A DNA stretch of 21,783 nt from Candidatus Thorarchaeota archaeon (GCA_030642465.1 DAOWNS010000005.1:1-21783); one strand, 5' to 3'; positions 1 through 7,784 are shown, numbered from the stretch's first letter. Made by a program: numbers and translations. The notes: generated from the sequence alone by a model not told the origin.

Positions 1-251
1 GGATAGCAGATAGAGATGCGAGAAACATCTACCTAGTTCTGCAGTTTGCCAGTGGAATCGCAAATTCGCTACTGTCTTTGGCTAGCTCGATACCATTTGC
101 AATGCTGCTCCAGAAAGCGAGAAGGGAATCTGATGTGCCCCCTCCAACCAAGATTGAAACTGTATGCCAGTGTGGAGCGGTCTTCAAATCTGCTCCGCTG
201 ATGTGTGCGGAGTGTGGACGTACTCTTAGAAACGAACCTGAAGCAGTTTGA
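1..251 (+). CDS. C-terminal part of a membrane protein with a zinc ribbon (5' truncated)
   Basis: An open frame enters from the left edge (codons starting at base 3) and ends at TGA 249-251, giving 82 residues with no start inside the window. Residues 9-36 of the fragment form a hydrophobic segment consistent with a transmembrane helix. A basic stretch and a Pro-rich linker follow. The tail carries C55-x-C57 and C68-x-x-C71-G, the pattern of a small zinc ribbon that would lie on the cytoplasmic side if the basic residues follow the positive-inside rule. The gene is convergent with the membrane gene that ends 15 bases downstream. The family cannot be named from this fragment; zinc-ribbon tails on membrane proteins are common in archaea. 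It is likely real because the frame is open to the edge and the composition is protein-like. Confidence 0.7.
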   Translation, partial: IADRDARNIYLVLQFASGIANSLLSLASSIPFAMLLQKARRESDVPPPTKIETVCQCGAVFKSAPLMCAECGRTLRNEPEAV

Positions 252-265
252 GGAGATTTCGACAC

Positions 266-607
266 CTAGCGCTGCCTGCTGATTCCCCCACCCAGGAGAC
301 CACCAACAGCTGTTGCTATTACTGGAAACAACGTGCCAGTGAGTACTCTCTCAAGGAGCACCATGGATTCGGTACCAGCTATCAGTGTGAAGTCCGGTAC
401 TTGAACAAAGAAAACCAAAAGCCAAACCAAGAAAGCTCCAATGATAGCTGAGAATATCGCCGAGAGAACCCCGGGCAGTATATCCTTAGACAGAAGACCA
501 GCAATGATACCACCCAGCCCCCAAGTTAGAAACATCAGGACCGGCACTTCCTGTGCGCCGTACGTCAAACCAACTCCCAGTGCAGAGGGATAAAGCACAG
601 TCCCCAT
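266..607 (-). CDS. Multipass membrane protein, C-terminal portion (probably frameshifted from the upstream ORF)
   Basis: This 113-residue ORF has three hydrophobic segments (about residues 22-40, 46-69 and 88-108) separated by short polar loops, and it ends in a basic SRQR tail. I do not recognise the family. Its ATG at 607 has no convincing ribosome site and lies inside the preceding minus-strand ORF (565-765), which is also hydrophobic near its N terminus. In this frame a TGA stop sits only seven codons upstream of the ATG. Adding one G to the run of four G next to the ATG would fuse both ORFs into one protein of roughly 165 residues. The protein as drawn is therefore probably the C-terminal two thirds of a single gene. 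The alternative is two overlapping, translationally coupled genes. Confidence 0.6.
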   Translation of the reverse strand: MGTVLYPSALGVGLTYGAQEVPVLMFLTWGLGGIIAGLLSKDILPGVLSAIFSAIIGAFLVWLLVFFVQVPDFTLIAGTESMVLLERVLTGTLFPVIATAVGGLLGGGISRQR

Positions 608-765
608 AACAACAACTTGAGCTCCAAATCAGTAAATGCCAGAAAGTCATTGATGATTCGCGGGTCAACTACATCTGGTGGAATGAACAGTCCGAATGTC
701 AGTATCACGAATGTAACCGTGAAAGTGACTACTAGGCCCACGAGCGTGCCAAGACCTTGTCCCAA
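565..765 (-). CDS. Membrane protein N-terminal portion, frame lost near 600
   Basis: This 66-residue ORF begins with TTG at 765, and a strong ribosome site (GGAGG at 773-777) lies seven bases upstream, so initiation here is credible. Residues 7-28 form one transmembrane helix. An acidic/polar stretch follows, then a second hydrophobic run that enters the overlap with the 113-residue ORF. The last dozen residues are atypical and probably read out of frame. The good translation start together with the poor C terminus suggests this is the true 5' end of a gene whose remainder lies in the 266-607 frame. It is divergent from the cyclase gene across about 90 bases. Confidence 0.5.
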   Translation of the reverse strand: MGQGLGTLVGLVVTFTVTFVILTFGLFIPPDVVDPRIINDFLAFTDLELKLLLWGLCFIPLHWELV

Positions 766-810
766 ATGATTTCCTCCATGCTTGCTGCTAACACAAGGAA
801 GTAATCCAGA

Positions 811-819
811 GCATTTATG
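811..819 (+). promoter_or_regulatory. Candidate TATA box for the cyclase-family gene
   Basis: CATTTATGC lies about 25 bases before a predicted transcription start near 840. That would leave a leader of about 16 bases containing GTGAT ahead of the TTG start at 856. The same spacing is seen at other genes in this window. Confidence 0.4.
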
Positions 820-855
820 CCTATTCTATGCGGGCATAGACTGCGTGATTCAACG

Positions 856-1503
856 TTGACCAGAATCGTTGACCTTACATTGCCGCTCTATGCTGATGTG
901 CCAGTGAGACCAGGTGATCCTGGAGTCGTCATGAATGAGCTCCGAGATATCACTACCGAGGGATACCGTTTAACTCATCTCTCAATGGGCACTCACACAG
1001 GCACTCACATAGACGCCCCTTCGCACATTGTTGAAGATGGGGATACTCTGAACAGCATCAGTTTCGATGCACTAGTAGGACCATGTTGCCTAGTAAATGT
1101 GGCAGGCGAACCTGAATCGTCTATTGCGTTAGAAGACCTCATTATTCACGAAGATGCTATCAGAAGTGCAGGTCGTGTTGTTCTCAAATCGGGTTGGGCG
1201 AAACGGTGGGGCACTCCGGAGTACTACCGCAGTTCTCCGTCCATCACCATGGAGGCTGCTAGATGGCTTGCGGGAGAAGATGTACAGGTGAAGCTAATTG
1301 GTTTTGACATGCCTACGCCATCAGTGGAACAAGAAACAGACATCCACAAGGTGTTTCTCGAAGCCGGTATTCCTATAGTAGAATGCCTGAATCTAGAGAA
1401 CTTGATTCAATCTTACTTCGAGATTGTAGTGGCTCCACTCCCGCTGCGCAATCGAGAGGGAGCCCCATGTAGAGTGCTTGGTCTACTCAATCGGTCTTCT
1501 TGA
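856..1503 (+). CDS. Cyclase family protein (kynurenine formamidase-like metal hydrolase)
   Basis: Members of this family are metal-dependent amide or lactone hydrolases, for example arylformamidase and isatin hydrolase. The defining motif HTGTHIDAPSH is present at residues 47-57, with His47, His51, Asp53 and His57 as likely metal ligands or catalytic residues. A GFDMPTPS segment and the C-terminal APLPL...GAPCR region also fit the family. The 215-residue length is near the usual 200-220. I chose the TTG at 856 because the protein then begins just before the family's usual IVDLTLPLY strand, GTGAT lies a few bases upstream, and a TATA-like box fits. The ATG at 817 would add 13 residues. The substrate is not shown: tryptophan catabolism would need kynureninase or dioxygenase genes, and none are nearby. 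It stands alone on this strand. Confidence 0.85.
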   Translation: MTRIVDLTLPLYADVPVRPGDPGVVMNELRDITTEGYRLTHLSMGTHTGTHIDAPSHIVEDGDTLNSISFDALVGPCCLVNVAGEPESSIALEDLIIHEDAIRSAGRVVLKSGWAKRWGTPEYYRSSPSITMEAARWLAGEDVQVKLIGFDMPTPSVEQETDIHKVFLEAGIPIVECLNLENLIQSYFEIVVAPLPLRNREGAPCRVLGLLNRSS

Positions 1504-1610
1504 TGGTCCAGGTGCAGTCTGCATCACCCAATACCTGACAAGATTCTTGATACGCCACGCCCTTGAATCCTCTGATATCCAAAGCCCTTTTTTCAATCCA
1601 CATGATGATG

Positions 1611-2540
1611 CTATTCTCTCGTTTTTCTAATCATTCTGAGGTTATTGCCGCGATAAGGTACAATGCACTGCAGAGCATTGAAATGCAATATGCCGAGTAT
1701 TTCTGCAATTTCATGGATTGTTCGTGTGCCGTCACAAAGCTCAAGAACATCTCTGTGCTTCTTCTTTGCCTTCTTGATTTTTCCCTCGAAAAGGGGCAGT
1801 TCTACAATCTCTCTCGCACTGGTTTCCTGTTCCTCTGGACACTCAACATCAACAATGCCCTTTTGCAGACACCACTGAGCAACCTCAAGCACCTGCTCAA
1901 CTCGCCATGACAGGACATCTGCAATCTCGACAATCGTGCGCTTCTCGTCCACCATAAGAAGGGTATCTACTCCCACATTGGCGAACTGCTTCTTAAACTC
2001 AATATTCAGAGCTGAGTCAATCATGAGCGCATCGGAATACGCAACCCCGCGCAGCATAACGCAACCATGTCTGACTATGGTGTCAGGAGAAATCAACTCT
2101 TCAGATTTCACCTTTACAACTTGTTGCGGAGTCTCCTCAACAGCGGGATTGATTGCTGCTGAAGTCCCTGTGCCAACTTCCGATATAGCTGGAATTGGAT
2201 GTTCAATAGGCGCCGGCGGAGGCGGAAGCGCTATGTCCTCAAGAAGTCGTGCCACGTCCTTGACCTTTTGGAGTGCGCTACCAAGTGACTCTGTTGGTTC
2301 AAAAAGAACGCCAAGAATCCATTCCGGGTCCACTCGAGCCAGAATCACCGTGCCTGCATCAGTCATGATATTCATGAGTCGAAGAGATGATTCATGGATT
2401 CGGAGAGCGCCCTGAATCGGAGGAAGAGCCTCATCAGGTAAGGAGAAGGATAGAAATGGTTGACCATCATTTGTAATCAACGCATATCCACTAACCGACT
2501 CGTCATACCTGAGTTTAGAAAGCACACGCTCGAGTTCCAA
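1611..2540 (-). CDS. Roadblock/LC7-like protein with C-terminal winged-helix-like domains
   Basis: The 309-residue protein has three parts. Residues 1-100 alternate beta strands and amphipathic helices (GYALITNDGQPFLSFSLP, then a long helix, then TVILARVDPEWILGVLF) in the manner of roadblock/LC7 domains, which are abundant in Asgard archaea and associate with small GTPases. Residues 103-150 form a Pro/Ala/Glu-rich linker. Residues 160-235 and 261-309 look like winged-helix units, each with an EIAxxL segment (EIADVL, EIAEIL), as in small effector-type wHTH domains. The start is TTG at 2540 with AGGTGTG about nine bases upstream. It is convergent with the cyclase gene, with a 107-base gap. Domain assignment is by pattern only. 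A role as a GTPase regulator or scaffold is inference, and no GTPase gene lies in the window. Confidence 0.6.
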   Translation of the reverse strand: MELERVLSKLRYDESVSGYALITNDGQPFLSFSLPDEALPPIQGALRIHESSLRLMNIMTDAGTVILARVDPEWILGVLFEPTESLGSALQKVKDVARLLEDIALPPPPAPIEHPIPAISEVGTGTSAAINPAVEETPQQVVKVKSEELISPDTIVRHGCVMLRGVAYSDALMIDSALNIEFKKQFANVGVDTLLMVDEKRTIVEIADVLSWRVEQVLEVAQWCLQKGIVDVECPEEQETSAREIVELPLFEGKIKKAKKKHRDVLELCDGTRTIHEIAEILGILHFNALQCIVPYRGNNLRMIRKTRE

Positions 2541-2618
2541 TGCGGCATCACACCTAGCTAACCGCGACTAATACCTGAATTCTGCTGCGCGTTATTCCAT
2601 AAGTAAGTTTGTAGCACT

Positions 2619-3728
2619 TTAAGGAACGGCAGATGTAGAACTCAGGAACTCGATTACCTCTTCGCGAGAGGGATGCGTGGCTGTAATGGATGATACATAG
2701 AGAGCAGCAACAGCATCCGCAAGGTAAAGACGATCCATCGTCTGGAGGCCTGCGAGTGTGCCATAGATATTCCCAGCGTTCCATGCATCTCCCGCACCAC
2801 ACATAATCCTGCATTCAACCTTGAATGTCGACACAACTGTGGTTTCATCGTCCGCAATCGATGCAGAGAATTCAGGCGTATGTAGATCTACTCGTACTCC
2901 CGTTTCCTTTGAAACCAGCTTCGCTGCGTTGAGCCACTTGGTGGAATCCTGCATCGCTTCACGCCAGTGATCATCTTCTCCCGAGAGCACCCAAGCAAGC
3001 CAGCAAGCCTCGTTTTCGTTCATACCTAGAATGTCGACAAGACCCTCCGAGAGCACTCGACTGACAAGAGGCTGCAATATGCTCGTGTTATCAGAAGGAT
3101 CACCTATGTCAAGATACGTTGTTGCGCTGGTTTCATTGCGAACCATCCTGAACAAGTCCGCCGCAAGATTGGCACCGTGCCGATTATGATTGAAACATAG
3201 GAGTGCCACAAGGCCGCTATCGCGTATTGCATCCAAATCATTTTCGCTAAGCATGGAAAACTCGAATCCTGCCGCTGAACCACTGTCACTGACCATCAGG
3301 TTGACCCTGCGATTCCGATATTCAGTTTCTATTGAAACCGTAGCTGAGAGTCGGCCATCGGTATGAACATGACTAAGGTCCAGCTCTGGACCAACCAGAC
3401 CTCTGAGCATGGAAGCGCCGTGTTCATCAGTAGTTACAATCAGACACGGATCTGCTCCGAGTGAAAGAAGAGCTGATGCGGTATTAACGGAGTTTCCGCC
3501 GCGGCGAATCAACTGCGTGGTATTCATCAAGTTTCCGCCGCCTTGCTCAGCCAATCGCCTTAGCCCAGTCAAGAAGTCTTCGAAATCTCCAGTCATTACA
3601 AAGTGGTCAAGGAAAAAATCCGGCATGACCACAACACGTGGCAACTCTGGAGGGTTCTGCAGTGTTTCAACGAGCCGTTCGTAATCCAGCTCAATCACCT
3701 GGTGTGAGAGAAAGTGAGAAGCTACCAT
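2619..3728 (-). CDS. PfkB/ribokinase family kinase, substrate unknown
   Basis: This is a 369-residue small-molecule kinase of the ribokinase superfamily. Near the N terminus, GGNSVNTASALLSLGA (77-92) is the substrate-side motif. NENEACWLA (237-245) carries the NxxE Mg/phosphate motif. CGAGDAW (310-316) contains the anion hole and the catalytic base Asp314, though the usual DTTGAGD lead-in is changed to RIMCGAGD. An insert around DIGDPSD (207-213) is consistent with an aspartate-rich nucleotide-side loop. The N-terminal 60 residues are longer than in ribokinase and precede the first motif. The ATG overlaps the eL13 stop codon by one base (TAATG), so the two genes are surely co-transcribed and probably translationally coupled. 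The substrate cannot be told from sequence; sugars, nucleosides and inositols are all possible. Confidence 0.85.
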   Translation of the reverse strand: MVASHFLSHQVIELDYERLVETLQNPPELPRVVVMPDFFLDHFVMTGDFEDFLTGLRRLAEQGGGNLMNTTQLIRRGGNSVNTASALLSLGADPCLIVTTDEHGASMLRGLVGPELDLSHVHTDGRLSATVSIETEYRNRRVNLMVSDSGSAAGFEFSMLSENDLDAIRDSGLVALLCFNHNRHGANLAADLFRMVRNETSATTYLDIGDPSDNTSILQPLVSRVLSEGLVDILGMNENEACWLAWVLSGEDDHWREAMQDSTKWLNAAKLVSKETGVRVDLHTPEFSASIADDETTVVSTFKVECRIMCGAGDAWNAGNIYGTLAGLQTMDRLYLADAVAALYVSSITATHPSREEVIEFLSSTSAVP

Positions 3729-4177
3729 TAAACCTTCTTTAGTGCAGCCTTGACCATCGCCATGACCCTGTCCTCATCGATCCCTGTCTTCTTGACCACT
3801 TTGGGAATCTCACAGTATGCGAGGTCGGACATATTCATTATGCCAATTTCTGCGAGCTGTTTTGCTTCGACCTTCTTAACCGCCCTGAGTGTAGAGAGTT
3901 CATCGATTGCTTTGTCTAATCCCTTCACAGGCTTAGGTTTAGGCTTTGAAACTTTGGCTGCAATCTTCTTCAAGTCTTTAGCGTACTGCTTGAGAGCATC
4001 GATGTTCTCTTGATGGGTTGTCTTCCTACGAAGGTCCACGATAAGACCCATCCTTCGCGCCTCAGCAATTGTCAGTCCTGCTTGTTTTGCTTCGTCCATA
4101 CTGAATCCACGGCCTATCTTCGGACGTGCATCTCTCGGCGATTTCACAACAGGTTCAGCAAAGGTATCAAAACTCAT
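3728..4177 (-). CDS. rpl13e: Ribosomal protein eL13 (L13e) with a C-terminal helix-hairpin-helix domain
   Basis: This is a large-subunit ribosomal protein of the eukaryote/archaeal eL13 family. GRGFSMDEAKQAGL (22-35) and VDLRRKTTHQEN (47-58) match the signature of human RPL13 (GRGFSLEELRVAGI ... VDPRRRNKSTES). A Lys/Pro linker (about 76-88) joins this to a C-terminal unit (about 94-149, LSTLRAVKKVEAKQLAEIGI...) that looks like a helix-hairpin-helix nucleic-acid-binding domain. That domain is not part of human RPL13. I chose ATG 4177 because GGTGA lies eight bases upstream and the short N terminus fits other archaeal eL13. A TTG at 4261 would add 28 residues with a weak ribosome site. eL13 is found in some archaeal lineages, including Asgard archaea. 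The gene leads a two-gene operon with the PfkB kinase. Confidence 0.88.
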   Translation of the reverse strand: MSFDTFAEPVVKSPRDARPKIGRGFSMDEAKQAGLTIAEARRMGLIVDLRRKTTHQENIDALKQYAKDLKKIAAKVSKPKPKPVKGLDKAIDELSTLRAVKKVEAKQLAEIGIMNMSDLAYCEIPKVVKKTGIDEDRVMAMVKAALKKV

Positions 4178-4314
4178 GGACTGTTTCACCCGACTCAGCG
4201 CTCGAGCAGGGTGTTCTCTTATTAGGCTTTCGAGGTGGCTGTTGTTTGCTATCTGTATCAATGTTCGATTTTCCAGAAATATTATCAGGACAGAAGTGGA
4301 GCCAAAGACCTGTT

Positions 4315-4326
4315 AATTCGCGAATT
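4315..4326. repeat. 12-base perfect palindrome upstream of the beta-helix gene
   Basis: AATTCGCGAATT is fully self-complementary and ends 15 bases before the ATG at 4342. It lies in the region between the divergent eL13 and beta-helix genes. Its position would suit an operator, but a single chance palindrome of this size is possible. Confidence 0.35.
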
Positions 4327-4341
4327 TAGGAATGAGAAATA

Positions 4342-6702
4342 ATGAAGCACGCCAGAAAAACGTTAGTATTTCTGTTTTTATTAGTAGCCCCTCTACTTCT
4401 AGCTGGAGTTCTACATCCAGTAATAAGTAACGAAGTGGAGGCAACGATTTCACCAATCGCAACAAAGGTTAGTGTGCCCTCTTATGAAATCCAAACACCA
4501 ATACTGGCCTATAACGACTTTGACATGGATAATTATGCATCAGATCTAGAATGGGAAGGTGACGGTTCTCCGGACACTCCTTACATCATTGAAGGTTATA
4601 ATATCACGACAGATAGTGATTCTATCTTGATACAAGATACCACAAGAGCCTTTGAGATTCGGAACTGCCTCATCACTAGTTTTTCGAGCGGTGCGGGTAA
4701 TGGAATAATTATTGACAATGCAACTCAAGCAGCTATTGTAGATACTGTGGTGATGGACAAATCTGATACAATTGATGTACGCAATGTCCCAACACTTTTC
4801 ATTGAAAATTGTACCATTTATGATGGAGGTTCATCTGTCTTTATCTACAACTGTTCAGGTGCAACAATTACTGAAAGTGAAATCTACAATCACTACGAAG
4901 ATAATATCAGAATCTTGGAAAGCAATGATGTAATGATTTCCAATAATGAAATCCATGATACGGTTTTCGGCGCTGGAATCTATACCTTGGAGTGTAACGA
5001 TACTACTATTGAGAATAATCAAATCTACCAATGCAATGCTGGTGGAGTTTACGCAATTGATTCATTACGCCTAGTTGTTGAGAACAATATCATCCATGAT
5101 AATTCGTTCTTCACTGGAGGAATGTGTGGGGTTCATTTAGAAAACTCTCATAATGCAACTATTGTTGGAAATGAGATTTACGATAATGAGAGGAATGGGA
5201 TATACGTACTCGAATCAGATTGGGTATACATCTTTGATAATGCGATCTATGGGAACTCCGACCACGGAATTGATGTGATGTTCTCCCTGGAAGGAACTAT
5301 CCTGCAAAATAACATCCACGGAAATGGCTATTGGCCGGTCATAATGAATGCGCTTTGTGGCATCTATCTTGGTCCAGCTATTAACTTCACCATTTCTGAT
5401 AATATGATTTGGAATAATACTCCTTCTGGAATATCCCTGGAACATTCTGATTATATAGAAATTTCCAACAACCACATCTTCAACAATACTGATACTGGTA
5501 TTTATGCAAGTGGTGGAGAAGGTAGTTCTGATCTTGAGATATTTGAAAACGAAATTCATCATAATGGCTTCTTCTGTGTAACTCCCCCGGGAGCAGGAAT
5601 CCTGTTGTACGGTTATGAGGATTGTATAGTAAGTAACAATCTTGTATATAATCACACAGACTATGGAATCTCAGTCAATGGTGACTACAATCAAATAATC
5701 GGAAATGTGGTACACGATTCAGAAACCGGTATCGGAACTGAAGAATGCCATTTCAATCTAGTATCAGAGAACACTGTATACAATTGTCTTGGTGGAATAC
5801 TTGTTGTTAACGTTGGAACAAACGTGACGAACAATATTGTCTACGACAATGAGTACGGTATCATTATGGATGAGAGTGGTGATTGTCTAATTTATGGCAA
5901 TGACATCGGTTGGAATACTGTGAATGCCCGTGAAACCGATACATTCGAAGGAGAGCCTTTGATATGGGATGATAATGTCAGTATTGGCAATCATTGGCAT
6001 GACTATGACGGTGGAGGAATCTACTGGATCTGGAATAACACGCATGGCGTGACCCCTGACAGATTCCCATCGATAAGCTTGAATGTATCTCAGGCTGCTT
6101 CCGTAGATTTCGAGATTCTAGAAACTGGTAATATCGTCGAGTGGGACGCTTACGCTCTAAACCCATCGCACTACGAGATTTTTGTTGATAGTACCAGTGT
6201 ATTGGTCGAGGACTGGGATGGAGGAAATATCGAGTATCTAGTAGACGGTCTCCCTCATGGGACTCATACAATAGGTGTTGAGGTATTCCATATCTCTGGT
6301 CACTCAACGGAGAATGGTACAACTGCTGATGTTGAGGATCTAACTCCTCCATCAGATATTGAAGGCCCGATTCATATCACAATCACAGTTGGTGATAATG
6401 TGACTGCTCAGTATAGTGCTGAAGACCCCTCGGGTCTTGGACAATGGGATGTCAATGACACTGTCAACTTTGCCATTGACTCGTCAGGACTGCTCACAAG
6501 TATTACAGACCTGCCTGTTGGAGAGTACACCATACTGGTTGAGGTATCTGATACTCATGGGCATACCACTTTCCTTGAAGTTACTATCATAGTTAGCGCA
6601 GGTGTAGGTCTGCCTACAACAATGACTATTGCAGTTGTTGCTGGGGGGGCTATTGCGGCTATTATTGTGGTTGTGGTGATACTCAAGAAACGCGGTACTT
6701 GA
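4342..6702 (+). CDS. Secreted, membrane-anchored right-handed parallel beta-helix protein
   Basis: The 786-residue protein starts with a signal peptide (basic MKHARK, then a hydrophobic core at 8-22). A motif typical of archaeal beta-helix surface proteins follows: GDGSPDTPYIIEGYNI (73-88). From about 95 to 540, Asn-rich rungs of roughly 22-24 residues recur (NNxIYxNxxxGIY type), the PbH1/NosD-like parallel beta helix. About 585-750 resembles one or two Ig-like beta-sandwich repeats. A single transmembrane helix (about 757-781) with a cytoplasmic KKRGT tail anchors the C terminus outside-in. Many N-x-S/T sequons suggest N-glycosylation. Such proteins are numerous in Asgard genomes, where adhesion, S-layer or polysaccharide roles are only guessed. 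No enzymatic motif is evident. The gene is monocistronic, with a strong terminator after the stop. Confidence 0.88.
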   Translation: MKHARKTLVFLFLLVAPLLLAGVLHPVISNEVEATISPIATKVSVPSYEIQTPILAYNDFDMDNYASDLEWEGDGSPDTPYIIEGYNITTDSDSILIQDTTRAFEIRNCLITSFSSGAGNGIIIDNATQAAIVDTVVMDKSDTIDVRNVPTLFIENCTIYDGGSSVFIYNCSGATITESEIYNHYEDNIRILESNDVMISNNEIHDTVFGAGIYTLECNDTTIENNQIYQCNAGGVYAIDSLRLVVENNIIHDNSFFTGGMCGVHLENSHNATIVGNEIYDNERNGIYVLESDWVYIFDNAIYGNSDHGIDVMFSLEGTILQNNIHGNGYWPVIMNALCGIYLGPAINFTISDNMIWNNTPSGISLEHSDYIEISNNHIFNNTDTGIYASGGEGSSDLEIFENEIHHNGFFCVTPPGAGILLYGYEDCIVSNNLVYNHTDYGISVNGDYNQIIGNVVHDSETGIGTEECHFNLVSENTVYNCLGGILVVNVGTNVTNNIVYDNEYGIIMDESGDCLIYGNDIGWNTVNARETDTFEGEPLIWDDNVSIGNHWHDYDGGGIYWIWNNTHGVTPDRFPSISLNVSQAASVDFEILETGNIVEWDAYALNPSHYEIFVDSTSVLVEDWDGGNIEYLVDGLPHGTHTIGVEVFHISGHSTENGTTADVEDLTPPSDIEGPIHITITVGDNVTAQYSAEDPSGLGQWDVNDTVNFAIDSSGLLTSITDLPVGEYTILVEVSDTHGHTTFLEVTIIVSAGVGLPTTMTIAVVAGGAIAAIIVVVVILKKRGT

Positions 6703-6711
6703 TGGAAATGA

Positions 6712-6748
6712 GAGGAGCTTGGATAGCTCCTCCTTCTCTCTTTTTTTT
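6712..6748 (+). terminator. Hairpin plus T-tract terminator after the beta-helix gene
   Basis: GAGGAGCT (6712-6719) pairs perfectly with AGCTCCTC (6725-6732) over a five-base loop. A pyrimidine-rich stretch with eight consecutive T follows (6741-6748). It sits 10 bases after the stop codon. Confidence 0.75.
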
Positions 6749-6840
6749 CTTTGACGGTTCGTTTCTTTTCTATTCTCTTTGCTATCTCTTCTTCGCCAAA
6801 TCGCCAATTCTATGAAATGGCTTCAAGCGTCGGAAAACCC

Positions 6841-7662
6841 TCAAAAATCATTAAGCGAAGTCTGTGTAACAGACATAAACGTTAACATTCGCTCAAGCTT
6901 CATCGTCTGTCTGGGATTGATAGACCCTATCAAACTAAGCATCTGCAAAGCATTGAGTGGCGCATGGCCACTGAAGTGATTGTTGAAGTACGCCAGAATT
7001 GTTTCAGACCGTCCCATGAGGTCTTCAAGGCGAGGTTTCCAAGTTTCAAGTTCTTCGATGGAAAATCGATAGTTATACCATGGACGAGAACCATGACCGT
7101 GCCAACGGATGTAAGCGAAGTCAGTGGTGACCCGCAGATTGATTGGTAGCTTGGGCTCGTCCACAATCACATGCGCAATGCCATAGTCCTCAAGCAGCTT
7201 CCAGACGCGGTCGTTTAGCCAACTCTCGTGCCGGAACTCTATTGCATACCTAAACGAATCGTCAAGCCCGGAAAAGAACGATTCGACATCTGCCATGTTC
7301 GAGATGTCCCAAGGTGGTAGCTGAATCAATAAAGCCTCGAGACGGTGCTTCACTGGCTCCATGAGCGAGAAGAAATCGGAGAGTACAACTCCGCCCTCAC
7401 CGCTCAGGTCCAGTTTGTGCTCATGCGTAACCTTCTTCGGAAGCTTAGCTGTGAAGAAGACATCTTCGTCCTTGATGTTGGCAAGATGCTTGATGAAGCT
7501 TGGAGTTGGGAGAGCATAGAAAGTCGAGTTAATCTCCGCGGTGTGAAATATGCGAAGATACTGCTGGAGTAGAGATCGCCTAGAGTGATAGAAAACTCCT
7601 CGCCAGCCTGTATCATCATCATATGACCAGCCGCTGGTTCCGATATGCAATCCCTTACGCAT
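6841..7662 (-). CDS. DUF72 (YecE-like) family protein
   Basis: This protein belongs to the DUF72/YecE family, a TIM-barrel-like family of unknown biochemical function. Signature segments appear in order: GTSGWSY (8-14), INSTFYALP (44-52), EFRHESW (142-148), YIRWHG (184-189) and YFNNHFSGHAP (225-235). The length of 273 residues is near the family's usual 240-290. I chose ATG 7662, just before HIGTSGWSY where family members normally begin, with GGGG five bases upstream. The frame stays open to an ATG at 7749, but the extra 29 residues are not family-like. The gene is convergent with the beta-helix gene and divergent from the small gene ahead of glnA. No neighbour points to its substrate. Confidence 0.85.
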   Translation of the reverse strand: MRKGLHIGTSGWSYDDDTGWRGVFYHSRRSLLQQYLRIFHTAEINSTFYALPTPSFIKHLANIKDEDVFFTAKLPKKVTHEHKLDLSGEGGVVLSDFFSLMEPVKHRLEALLIQLPPWDISNMADVESFFSGLDDSFRYAIEFRHESWLNDRVWKLLEDYGIAHVIVDEPKLPINLRVTTDFAYIRWHGHGSRPWYNYRFSIEELETWKPRLEDLMGRSETILAYFNNHFSGHAPLNALQMLSLIGSINPRQTMKLERMLTFMSVTQTSLNDF

Positions 7663-7784
7663 GCTAACCCCATAATCAAGTATCAAGCACCGTCTTTTGT
7701 CTTCCGACGTGGGATTATGACAGGCCATTGATGATAGAAAGACATTCATAAGTGGCAGAGCTTTGCATTCGCTCGTGACTGGAA

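Noticed and set aside
1563..1910. Plus-strand open frames opposite the roadblock-like gene
   Set aside because: They are antisense to a gene with a credible start and domain pattern, and their translations are Cys/Leu/Ser-rich without recognisable folds.
5215..5655. Minus-strand open frame of 146 codons inside the beta-helix gene
   Set aside because: It arises from the repetitive Asn/Ile codon usage of the beta helix read in reverse, and it has no ribosome site or family resemblance.
4700..5950. Recurring short DNA motifs resembling direct repeats or a CRISPR-like array
   Set aside because: The periodicity is at protein level (beta-helix rungs), the units vary in sequence and length, and the whole stretch is one open reading frame.
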